NCBI GenBank assembly: GCA_033557685.1
Contig: JAWQRN010000481.1
Coordinates: 1 to 29,061, forward strand
Source: Sperchopsis tessellata
Lineage: Eukaryota > Arthropoda > Insecta > Coleoptera > Hydrophilidae
Length of the DNA stretch: 29,061 nucleotides
Direction of reading: 5' to 3'
The notes under the pieces were generated by a model. The model did no database searches and was not told where the DNA came from. It worked only from the letters and a program-made list of their open reading frames with translations. Position numbers and translations under genes: made by a program. Shown here in pieces: positions 12,501 to 24,800 of this stretch; within the stretch, counting starts at the first letter, position 1; each line of letters starts with the position of its first letter.

Positions 12501-15500
12501 GAGCCGATTTCATATGAATTTTATGTCCTGAATTCAAATATGGCATTAGTTTTTTCCTATCAGCTAAAATTTCTAAGATATACCATTTTAGTGAAATATA
12601 CGGTACACTATTTTAAGTTAAATCCATGGATCAAATAAAAAAAAATACACGGAATTTTTATTATAATATTATACAAATTTATAATTATATACTATATATT
12701 ATATAATAATTATATACAAAGATAGAGGAAAAAGTCAACGATGAAACCAACTATAGTCACTGAACACTTCGGAAGATTCTTTTCCGTGACATTCTTGATT
12801 GTATTTTGGAAAAGTCCCTTTTATATTAATTCCAGTAATATTTACTAGGCAGGAATAACAGTCATCGAAGTGGTTTTGGGGTTCTCTCCAAACCATTGCT
12901 ATGCCAAATTTCGGACTTTCTTTTCCTGGTAGTCTACTGTCGTAAATGTTCTGTATAAGTTTTACAGACCTGATGCGGTGCCCAGGTTTTAACCTGATGC
13001 GGTACCCAGGTTTTAACCTGATCACCAAGCCTAACACCAAAGAGGATACTTTAAGCCCTCTTTACAAAGTCACTAACAGTTTTTCTGTTTTCTTTTAACG
13101 TGTATTTTCCGCATATGTAGCAAAACACATCAGGATGATTTATACAACTTCTTCTACTTGAACTCATTTTATTTCTATTCAACAGCACAAATACAAAAAT
13201 CTACAACACAGTACGTTTTAGGTTAACTTTATAACAACTCTTTCCAAAACACAAATATCACGCGAGGCCAACTTCGATTTACTCTGCACGGCGACAACTT
13301 AAAACCAACCTCAAGTCGATCGAAGTGTTGAAGGTCACCTCAGTTACAGTATGCTCACTCAATCTGGTGGATTTTCCTGTAACTAACTGGCCAGCAGACT
13401 AACAATAGGGCAAATATACAGGAACCAATCCTTGTATATGTGATTTAGAACTGCACAAAATTGAATTAGAACTGCACATTTTGTGTAGAACTGCACGTTA
13501 AAAAAACACTGATCTAAAAAAGTACAGCTGATAGAGAAAAACTGATTTCATATTTAGATTCAGCGACCTAAATATAGCTAAAATCAGTTCCAAAATCCTA
13601 GGCAACAAAAAAATGTTTTCCTTGTAGGCCTGTGTTATCTGTCTGCCTGTTTATTGATGAATACAAGAAAATGCTCCACAGAAAATATGACCTAAAAGCC
13701 TTACTCATATCTGTTGTTATAATTGATTTTTTACATTAATGTTTATTTTTAATTGTAGTTAACATTACTTAGCATTTAACACATGAAAATCCACTTTCCT
13801 GTCTAACTATTTAGTAATATTTTGTTGATTTTGCTGCAGTAGTTTTTTGTTTTTATTTTCTTTTCTGTTAATCAGAGTTCATGTTTATTTCTGTATTTAT
13901 TTTTGTCGACATTTTTTATTATTTTTTTATTAGTTGCATGTGTGAGATTGTTGCATGATGTTTTAGATGTCTCTGAGTGTCATAACACACAACCTACCTT
14001 CGGCTCAGCCCAGGCGAAATAGCATGAGTGCTGTAATGCAGGTACTAATTTTTTTCACATACACTTAATATTTTCTCCAAAATTTACCTACTTTTGCACT
14101 GCGCCAAAATGCATATGCACTGTCAAAAAATTTATATTAATATATCCTAGCACTTTTTCCGAGCACGCATTGCAGAAGCATTCATAACTTGCTTATGCTA
14201 CATAATAAATGTACAATTCATAACTTATTTAATAACACTTTTCACACTTGATAAATCTAACATTTATATTGAGTTATACAAAAATCAAATATTATATTCA
14301 CTCAATTACTACTTTGTGATTACATGATCTATCGATCTTTGTTTATTATTAGTATGATCCTACTAAGGATGAAACAGAAGTTATCGTATGCCAAAGAGCA
14401 AATGATGGGTCCTAAAAATATGTCCATAGAAATCTGATGACTTCGGTAATATTCATAAATGAGTTATATGTCAAAACGGGTTTACAAATGGCATTGTGTT
14501 CTAACTACAATTGGGTTTTTAATCTCTCGGCAGGTACTTAAGTACTGGAGTTTTTCTTTAATTACAAAAGCTGTTCACCTCTGTTGTAGTTAGTAGACGT
14601 GGAATCACAAAGTAGTCGGTTAAATATGAATTGTAGATTTATTAATTTGCTCGTACATTCCTGCAGTTCTAATTAGTATTTATACAAGCTCAAATTACCA
14701 ATATTGAATTATAACTTACGGTAACTTATGCCTGTATAAAATTATTTTGTTTTTTCAAGTCAGTGTTTGTTATATTATGCTATTATTTCTGTTAACATTT
14801 ATATCTGAAAAAAATGTCCACGTTTTGTTGATTATTTTCCAGAATCCTATGGGAACAAATTCTCCATTTCGAGAGCGACTAGGAAGCAATCGTTTACCAG
14901 ATAGACCTCGACCCAGGTTCGGAGATGCTTGAAAAATAATATGTAGCTTATTTTGCAAGCTTTCCGCATGATGTTACTTTTTATACTCTTTTTCCTTGGA
15001 TATATATTTTCTTTGTTTTACTTAGTGTATGGTATTTTTGCTGCTGTAAATACTAATTTTCGAAATGTGAATATCTATAATCTGCCAATTTTAGTATTAT
15101 TTTGAGAAAAATATGTATTATTATTATAGGGTAGATGTAAAAATTAATAAAACTATTCTTCTGCTGTAAATATAAATGCTTTGAATATGGTGTCTTAGGT
15201 GGTTCTATATACAATGTTTGCATCATAGTTATTTTTCAAGTACCAGTTTTTGATTTGTAGAGTTTCTTGAAATATAGCCATTATAAAACGTTATTTATAA
15301 TGCATAAACAATTTATTCTTCTAAAATATTTTGATATTCAACCTCACTAATTACAGTTTTCCCTTACATTTTGTTTATGGTGTAGAGCAACACATTAGCA
15401 TACATATTATGCACTCAAATACCACCCTTTTATTGCAATCATTATGCTTACTGAATCTATTCTCTATTTCCTTCACCAAATCATTACGCCCATAGTATTG

Positions 15501-15800
15501 ATCAGTTCAGATAGTGCGTCATTTAACTCCAACCTATTTTCATTTTATCATCTTCCAATTGCTATTTGTTTTGTCATGTCAAAACGCACAGACAAACTTA
15601 TCTCTTTGACAACTTAAGCTGATACTTTTCAGCCGTATTTGTAGATACCATATCTTTTTAGGCAATTCTTTATTATGCACAGTGAGGATAATGTGACAAA
15701 AGCCAACTAAAAATACCTCCTGAATATTCCTCAGTAGTACCATTGGTACAAAATCTTCCCTTATCTATCTTTTGATGTTGAAGATCAAGTTTTCAAGTCC

Positions 15801-15839
<39 letters not shown>

Positions 15840-18800
15840 AAAATATATACAAAACAACCTAAAAAATCAACTAATACATCATTTAACCAAGATCTTCACA
15901 TCCTTCTGAATGGTCCTTTTTCTTCAAGTTTATTATCTATGAAGATTGGTAGTTCTTAATGAGCTGTCTCTTTGAAAACATGATATATTCAGTTTTGTCA
16001 GCGTTGTTCTTTAACTTTCAGGTCTCGCACAACTCTGCTACTAAGTCCAGGTGTCTCTGAAGTCTTTTGGAAATGAGCCTTTTCCGCAAAGATTAGAGTT
16101 CTTGGGAAATCATTTATGCATAATGAAAAAGGTAGGGCCCAAGGGTAGAACCCTGGGGCACCATGGTACAATTATTCTCTTACTAAAGAGCATTCCGTTC
16201 AGTTGAACACGAACTTCCTTCAGTGGAGATATCTGAAAAGAATTTTAATAATATATGGTGGAAAGTTTATACCTATTAAATTATAGATGACTCCTCCATT
16301 CCATATGGTATCAAATGCCTCAATATTTAGTAGTACTATTACTATGTGTCTTCTGTTGAAGTGGATCGAGTTGAGTTCTACCTCTGATCGCATGTGAAAC
16401 CTACTGACTTTTTTCGATTTCTTGACCTATGCTGTAAATTTTTTATTCTATCCCTTTTTGTTCCATCTCCAGGGTCTGCAATATACTCTCAACATTTCAC
16501 TAAGGATCAATATGTCACTTGCATATATAAAATTCTTATCTGGCGGACAGTTATAAATTGTTATGTTGTTTGATATCTTTCACTATTTCATTTTCAGTAA
16601 ACAATGAAAACCTATATCTGATTAACAAATAAAGTAAGACAATAGCAATGGACACAAAGGCTCACAGCATCTCTGCCTAAATTGGAATAGCAATTTTCTA
16701 AATTGAATGATCTTAAATTGTAATGTTGACAACACAAAATACAGTATTTATAACATGTATGACACCTCAATTTTATAAACAAATGAGACATAGCAATAGT
16801 TCCTGGCAATACCATGGCAGGGCCAAAAATGATTTTTATTATTTTAACATTATTAGGTAAATCCTGTGAAAAATTATTGAAATGGTAAAAAAATTGTCTA
16901 TTTAATGATGCAGAACTCAAATATTAGTCTCATTTACAAAAATATATCTTTGTGCCGTATCTTGAAACTATCATAGTTAAAAAATTGTCTTAGTACTAAT
17001 CGTAAATAAAATAAAAATATTAGCCGTCTCGTAGCTCAGTGGCTAAGGACTAGGCTACTAAGCATGGGGTCTCGGGTTCGAGTCCCTGAGATAGTCGGCT
17101 TTTTGTGATTAGGGAAAAGTCTTTATAGTGTTCGTTTTCCGGGAGGGACGTAAAACGGAGGGTCCTGTGTATTGTAGGTAAAATGAAGACCACACGCACG
17201 TTAAACAACCCAATTCCAGTTGGAACACTGGATGCAGTAAAATTCCCAGGTGAGGGAGCCTAATCCCTGGCGTCGGTGATTGGTCATAGCAGCGGAAATA
17301 GACAGACGTTAGATAAACAAACAAACAAAATAAAAATATTTTATACTTGTTTTTATTAAATTTTATACTTGCTGGCACTGTGATCAAATAATTGATTTTA
17401 ATTATTTTATTTAAAGACAACATTTAAAGAGTGGGAAAAATACTATATAACAAAAAAATAGAACTGAAGAGGCGGGTGGGACATTGAATACATTGACAGG
17501 ATCCGCGACAGAATTAAAAAGCCTAGTGTAAAGTGGAATAATGTAATATTTTGGTACTAACATCAGGACAGAAAAAAAAACGCTGGCGAGTCAAAGCACT
17601 AAAGATGTGTAGCCCGCTAAAATTCAAGAACACGGAATCATCAATAACCCCATTTTGTAATTTATAGAGATAAGTTTGGAGTTCAACTGCGAAACAAAAC
17701 ATTCAAATCAAACAATCCCAAAAGATCGTCCTCGGAAAAAACCCTTTCAGTATTTTAAGGATCTTTGCTGGATACATTTCAAAGTCTCAAAATATTTGGC
17801 CTAATGTTTCCTCTTGCTGGTCTTCAGTAACTTTTGAATGAAGTGTCCTTGCTTTTCTATTTTCATCCCTATGATGATCCGAGAATAGTCTTATTAATTG
17901 TAAATTAGAAGTATTGAAACTGGTGTATGGCTAATAATTTTCTTAAAATAATTATCAGGGTAGCTCTCTAAATATATATTGGCAGAATATAAATATAAAA
18001 CAGATAATTATGTAAGTTAGTATACCTAAATATTTGCAAGAATATTACTTTGTGATTGTGCGCACCATTAGCTGTACATACTATATTTTATATTGCTTGC
18101 TTTCTTTTGTTTTCAGACTATGTCTTCTCGTTCTGTAGATCGTAGTTTTACACCATCCGTTAGGTTGGTAATATTTGGTGCTGTATATATTTAGCTTAGT
18201 ATTAGAAGCTTTAGCATGAAAGTAATATGCATGGATGCCTAAATTATGTGTTATAGCATTAACTATTTTCAGGTCCGGTTCTAAAGTTATGGAAAGAGGA
18301 AGAGTATCTCCAGCTGTAGAATCTCAGGGTAGTGATAGTTTATCACTTGATGGAAATGAAGATACGTAAGTATAATTTGCCCAGATTTGTAGCTGAAGGT
18401 TTTGAAGATAATGTCTTTAGGCCATTTCTAACAAATCCATTATCTCCAGTTTCAATCACTTTTTCAGTGTTCCCACGATATGATTTCATAGGAAGGTCAG
18501 TCATGTGATGAGTAACAATCATTAAAGCTTATTTTATTATTAAAAGTAATTTTTGAAATTGCCTGTTGGCATACGGACTGGAAGGTTGTTTGCAATAACA
18601 TATTTATTTTATAGTATAAATGACAGATTTTTAAGGAATTGGGTCAAAAAATTTAAATTTTATTGATGTACTATTTCCTCCCTTACTCCGTTAGTAATAG
18701 AATTAAAGGAAAATTAAGTACTGTTTGGTGAAAATTAATGTGGTCAAAACAGGAATTAAATATCCATTATCAATGCCAAAGAAATTTAAAATTCGGCTTT

Positions 18801-21800
18801 TTGACAAGTGCTTGTAACTCGGGTATTTTTATAGATATTTTAAAATGGTTTAAATATTCTTACTTTTAAAAGGGGACTCTATTGAAATTTGTCATACTTA
18901 TCGCTTTAGTTTTTTGTTTAAGAGCCCTAGTCTTATCAAATGTTTTGCAAGTAATACCTTGATTGATTTTACATATTATGTTATTGACAATGTAACCCAA
19001 ACATAGGAATATCACAAACAATAATAAAATATCTAGAATATATATATATTTTTTTTTCCTCAGTATATAGGTTCTTGGCAATATTTTATAAATAAAAAAG
19101 AAGACAAACAATATATATTTTACCTAATTAATACAAATTGTTGTTTTCATTCATATACTATAAGTGTCTAAGTTAACGGTAGAAAACTGAAAAAATTATA
19201 AAAAATGTATCTTAAAAGAATAAATCGAACATGACAAATCTCGATAGATGCAAGTAATTTGTATTTTAAGATATCTCCAAACTCTAGTAACTTAATAAAA
19301 GGATGTTTAATAGATTATAGATTTAAAAAGTTTTGGATCATTGGAAAGTGTAGAAGATTTCAATTGGTAATTTGTGACCACAATAACTGGTTAAAATAAA
19401 AATTTGTTTCCAAATTTAAATAATTAAAATTTATATTTTTGACATGCCTCTGTAATTATCTTAAAAAGTAACAACGAGATTGCAAAAACTGTTTATGAGT
19501 AGCTCGGAAATGGTAATAGATATTAAATTACTGATTTGACCATATAAATTAGATCACAAAGCAGTAGCTAGTTTTTCTCTATCTCTATTATTAACGATTT
19601 AATACCATTGAAAATGGAACCCTGTACATATAGAAGGTGTAACCTTAAGTGTCCTTTCTATAAACGTGTACTTAGGGTGAATGACATAGAAATAACTTTT
19701 TTCTTGTTATTGTACCATGATCTCCCAAAGATGTAGTATTATGACAGAGCTGCATCTATTTTCTTTATGGATTGATTTTTTTAATAAGCCTATGGAAGAA
19801 ATTTTTCTTGCCTATTCAATAAATTTTATAGTTGTAGATTTGTTCTTACTTTTTGAATACTTTAGGGTTGTACAAACTGAACCAATCCTCAAAGCTACAG
19901 CATCACACTTAGAAATTTTGGAAGCAATGAGAAATCCATACACTGGAGTAGGGTTCCTGACTACTCATCAAAGTTTTGCTAATTTAACATTTGTATCAGC
20001 TGATGCTGTTAGTTGGTTAATGGAGCATATTGAAGGTGTAACAAATGTTGATATGGCATGCAAGGTATGATTATACATGAAAAGTTTATTAATATGATTT
20101 TTTTTATTTACCATCTCATCTTTCATTTTAATAGAGTTTTGCATTTTTATTTATTTATGGAAATATTAGGTTGGTGCATATGAAATGCCTGATTTTTTAC
20201 TCGATTTATGTTGATACTAGTGAGTTAATTTTAAAATCTAAATTGTTAGAAGTGTCAAATAGATAAATACATCTATGTTTGTTTTACGGGTTTGTATTAC
20301 ATTTTTTTTTAAGCGCCGCTATTAATAATAATTTTATATTTTTAAATCCAAAATGCCATCTAATGCGATATGCATCGTAATTCGTTATGAGTTCAAACTT
20401 AGACGCAGTGCAGCTGAAACAACTCATAATATTAAAAGTGTATACGGTGAGACTGTAGTGAACGAACAGTATAGCGATGATTATTTAAAAAATTTCGTGA
20501 TGGAGATAAATCGCTCAAATATGAGCCTCGTGGAAAGCCTCAAACCAAAAGTTTTGAAGACCTTGGTAGAAGAAGATCCACGTTAAACATCTCTAGAACT
20601 TGCATACAGAATGCAAGTTGATCATATAACAATATTACGTCTCCAAGCCATATATAAAGTCAAAAAGATGGATGAATGGGTGCCTCATGAACTCTCCGAC
20701 AGAAACAAGTTTACGACATAATGCATGTTCTTCACTGTGGCCCATTTCTGCATAGAATAGTGACGTGCGACAAAAATGGATATTGTATGACAATCGTAAG
20801 AGAGAAGCTCAATGGCTAGATAAGAATGAACCCCCAAAACATGCTCCAAAACCTTCACTACATCCACAGATGTTACTGTTTACAGTTTGGTAGAGTATAC
20901 ATGGTGTAATTGATTATTCATTCCTACCTCGCGGTGAAAAGAGCAGAAAAGTATTTCCAATATATTGAAAAAATGCATAAAAAATTGAAAATACAGCGAC
21001 TGATGCTCATAAATTGACAAGGACCTATTCTCTTATATAATTATGCATCGTACATCACAAAGAACTGTTCAGAAATTTAATGAGCTCAATTATTCACCAG
21101 ATTTATCTCCAACCGACTATCACTTTTTCAAACACTTAGATCTTTTTTTAGGTGGAAAAGTTTTTAAAAACAAAAAAGAAATTAAAACAGCATCGTTGGC
21201 AAAGGTGTATTAATATAAAAGCAGACTATTTTGATTTATAAAAGTCTGTTTTTTAAGAATTTGGTGAGATTAAGTTTTCCTTATAAAATCTGACATTTCA
21301 TATGCACCCACCTAATATTTGGGAAGATATTTGTATAAAACCATTCTTAAAAAATGTAGTCTTGGTTTTACTGTAGTAGTATATGTGTAATATAAAATTA
21401 GTTAAGTAATTGTTTATGGAGAATTAGCCATCCATCGCCAGATGTATATAATATAAAATCTAAAAAGAGAAACTATGAATGAAAAATTGCACATATTGAG
21501 AAAATAGAAAAGAACAATTTTGACAAGTAAGTTTAGGCATAGACAGACAAGTAAGTTTAGGCATAGACTGACAAACAAGTTTAGGCATAGACTGACAAGT
21601 AAGTTTAGGCATAGACTGGCAAGTAAGTTTTTGAAAGCTACATGTCTATCTATACTTAGCACTTTTTAGAGCTACATGGCATTCTACACGCAGAATTTTC
21701 CAGAGCTTCATGGCAGGTTATGCTTAGTACTTTTAAAAGCTCCATGTCTTGATAATCTCCCCTGCAACAGTGGACAAAACATTGGCAAAAAGAAAAGCCA

Positions 21801-24800
21801 ACAAATGGTTATCTCCTGGAAGACCTGAAGATATCTAATGTAGTAGTGAATGTCTACGTATAGGTCTGCTGCTAGTGGTATTCTGCACTGACTATTCCTT
21901 CATAGTTGGACCAGAGCCATTAAAACTAATACGAATGGACCGGCATAGGCACACAATTTTGTACAACACTTATTTCTTGATAACAAATTATCTTTGAAGA
22001 TCACTACACAGCCAACATTTTATTCATTTATTTAGCTACCATAGTAGCTATTTAGTGAAATATGATGGCTGGTTCGGGGGGAATTGTTCGGGAAAAGTCT
22101 TATGTTCTAATCATTTTCCTGTAGGGACCTCGTGTATTTTTGTTGATTTAGACTACGTCCATATTAAACAAGCCTATTTTAGTTGGAACATATTCAGTTA
22201 AATAAAACAAAATAAAAAAAGGTTGTACTAAAATTCATGTCTGTTTAATAGTTTATTCGAATACAAATAAAAACATTTGGTTTGGAACACAATATATTCT
22301 AAAGCATTAAGGCTTCAGTTGGGTCACTGCTTTCCAAAATTAATTGTAATGCTCATATGCACTTAGTTTAAGAGTATATCACAATACAGGGTTATTCTAA
22401 ACTGCGAACAGATTTTTGAATAGGTGATAGATCTCACTGTGACAAAATGAAAATTCTTTAATACTAAGCCAGAAAATAATAAGTGAAAAAACTATTTTGT
22501 CATAGATTATATTTAAATTCCACTAACAGTGCCACAGTTTAGACATACTAACTCATTTGTGACAGGTATAAACTGTTTTATGAGATTCTCTGCTACCTCT
22601 TTTTGTATTCCTACTTCCTATTGAATTTATAATCTCTTCAATTGCGCACTTTCAAAAGTTGTGTTAATATTTTTCCAAACTGTATTGATTATTTCTGAGT
22701 TAAATATTAAAGACAAAACAAAATTTCAAGCTCTACCACCTGCTAAAGTGCTGTTCAATTACCAGACTGTTCACAGTAAATGTATTTGGCCAAGGTGACT
22801 GAGGCTAATGTTCATCGTGTTGTTGGAAACATTAAGATCAAACATACCGGGGGCCCATACAGTTTTCACGTTGGAGTAAGTAAGAGATGCCTTGACCTGA
22901 TTATAGTGCCTGTTAGTTAAATTGTAGTTATTAGGGCAGTATCTTTCTGGATCATTTTCAAGTCTGGAGATAGAACTGACCCAACTAATTACAGAACTAT
23001 TTCCATTCTGTTGTTGCTTATCCTTATATGAGTCAATATAACATTTTGTTAGTTCAGGTAGGGATGCTCAACATGAGATCTTGGCAAGACTTTCGATTGG
23101 GTATTGCACAACATTCTAATGGAAGTATGTGAAATGAGAGTCACAGTCCTTGAACTGTTTCGGTTCTATCTAAGTAGTAGAAGCTAGATGGTGACATATA
23201 AAACAGGAGAGATGAACAAAGGTATTCCCAAGGCAGCATTCTTGGTCTGATCTTTTTTTTTTGTTATATTACCGACGTAACCAGTAACTCGGCAAATATT
23301 GTACTGTTTACCAATGATACCACCTTTAGCAGCAAGACTGCATACGTATTGTCGGGAAAGGCAGAATTAAACCAATGCCTGTGTGGCCGAAAGATGGTTT
23401 TCTTACAGCTGAAAGCAAAATTATCGAGCGCCCTACATGTCATTAAAAAAATTAGAGGTATGAAAATCTCAAATATACATAACATACCACACACTATTTC
23501 ACGTCATGGTATATGGGTTGCTTGTCTGGAGTAATACGTCTAGTAGAAATGTAAAAAGTATCTATGCTGAAGTTTAGTTATAGAAATAGTTACAGAGATC
23601 ATTTCATGTAGCTAAGGATCATGTCCTTGCCATCAGCACATTTTGCAAATTTATGTCATGTTTGTGAGAACTTGCATGATTATAAGACTTTCGAATAGAC
23701 AAACCACCAGTAGATGAAATTTAATTGGTATTAGATTATTCAGCAAAGTACTAGATTATATTAGACAGTTTGATGTGATAAAATTCAAAGGCACTATCTT
23801 GAAGAAAGTGTTGCTGAACACTTACTCTGATGTACACAATTTTAATATGTTGTGAAACAGTTCATTTATATGCATATTGTTAGTTTTTAATATGTTCTAT
23901 ATAGCTTGTTTTTTACATTGTTTTTTCATTTTGCAAGATGTTTTATGTTTTTAATTATTTGACTTCATTTTATATATTTTAATATTATTGGTATACATAT
24001 TGTGTATATGTAATATTCTTCTGCTTGGAAAGAAAATAAATGATTGTCATTATCTACATTTTAGAATCATTCTGACTATTAGAGTACTTAGTTGTCTAAA
24101 GAAAAATATTCCTAATTAGAAACAAAGTACTACCATTACTTACTTATTTTTAACAGACAGTTTGCATTAGCAATTATGGTATGCAGTGTTTTATAGCAAA
24201 AATATTTTCATATTTATTTTTAATTGCCATAAATAAAGTTTAAAAATTATGATATATTTTAGATAATGAATAGTATGAAAAGAGAAGGATTAATAGGACA
24301 TGCATCTGGAGATTTTAGGAAACAATTTATATATGGCTTTTATTTATACTGCATAATTAGTGACAAAGGTAAATATTTAAGGTTTTTCCATTTTTAGTCT
24401 TGACTGCATATATAATATTAGAATAAACTTGTTTTATCAACACCAGGGATACCAACTAACATCTTGGAAACTGGTTAGATTTGCAATAAACAAATTGTTT
24501 TATTGTTAAAAACATGCTAGTATTTTTTTAAATCTTTAGGAATATATCGAAAATAAGATTTTTTGGATTAGAAAATCACCAAACTGGCAATTCTGTTAAA
24601 CAGTATGTTATGTTTTTACAGAAAGTACATATCACCTTACCAGTTTTAACCTATAGCACCTTTGCACTTGCTACTAGGAAACATTGGACTTTTCCAGATT
24701 AAAATATTTACTGAATACTGAAATTTCTATAAGCTGCACTAAACCTAGAGGCAAGGCCTGGTTTTGCATTCTAAAATAACTGGAACAGGGGAGTTTTTGG

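Larger units (their letters stand above)
12465..13634. mobile_element. Unclassified TIR element, 1170 bp, with TTA target duplication
   Basis: The ends are inverted copies over about 100 bp: 12465-12565 against 13526-13634. Both start CACAGGCCTACA and both finish with CTATCAGCT on the inner side, with clear but gapped similarity between (for example TTTGGAGCCGATTT against TTTGGAACTGATTT). TTA flanks both sides (12462-12464 and 13635-13637). CAC termini with a 3-bp duplication suggest a CACTA/EnSpm-type element; a TTA target would also fit PIF/Harbinger. The interior carries a broken minus-strand gene and no transposase that I can recognise. Confidence 0.8.
10891..13966 (+). other. 3.1-kb DEPDC5 intron
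   Basis: It holds copy 2 of the direct repeat (about 11420-11675), a Tc1-like transposase fragment (about 11701-11890, minus) and a TIR-bounded element with a broken gene (12465-13634). The stretches 10891-11400, 11900-12460 and 13640-13960 show no gene; 12060-12260 is somewhat G+C-richer and unidentified. Confidence 0.7.
14917..18116 (+). other. DEPDC5 intron between the two alternative exons
   Basis: Contains a non-LTR reverse transcriptase relic with a (TAA)n run (about 15803-16430, minus) and an intact SINE (17022-17326). The stretches 14930-15790, 16540-17000 and 17440-18100 show no gene; 17450-17890 has mixed composition and may be a further unidentified repeat. Confidence 0.65.
20065..24262 (+). 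other. 4.2-kb intron splitting the DEP domain
   Basis: Contains a complete dead mariner (20166-21315), a minisatellite (about 21520-21760), a SINE body (about 22075-22225) and a non-LTR relic (about 22800-23870). 22230-22780 and 23880-24260 show nothing recognisable. Confidence 0.75.

Noticed and set aside
14747..14932. 61-codon frame ending RPRPRFGDA as a terminal DEPDC5 exon
   Set aside because: DEP and C-terminal exons continue downstream in phase; the stop appears only if the donor at 14917 is ignored.
16612..16920. 102-codon minus-strand reading frame
   Set aside because: No family resemblance, low-complexity composition, within an intron.
17022..17100. Functional tRNA gene
   Set aside because: Boxes A and B are good, but the stems pair poorly and the unit is followed by a SINE body, tail and target duplication.
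17109..17423. 104-codon minus-strand reading frame
   Set aside because: It is the complement of the SINE body and its flank.
19717..19865. Upstream extension of the DEP exon as a separate start (MISQRCSIM...)
   Set aside because: It is open by chance; conservation begins at the acceptor before 19866 and the phase from the previous exon fits only there.
21524..21620. CRISPR-like array
   Set aside because: The repeats are directly adjacent with no spacers, and the genome is eukaryotic.
21414..21662. Minus-strand protein with SLCLNLLV repeats
   Set aside because: It is open only because the 24-bp minisatellite is a multiple of three; no signal or family.
23264..23494. Minus-strand frame of 76 codons
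   Set aside because: Shadow of the plus-strand reverse transcriptase relic.
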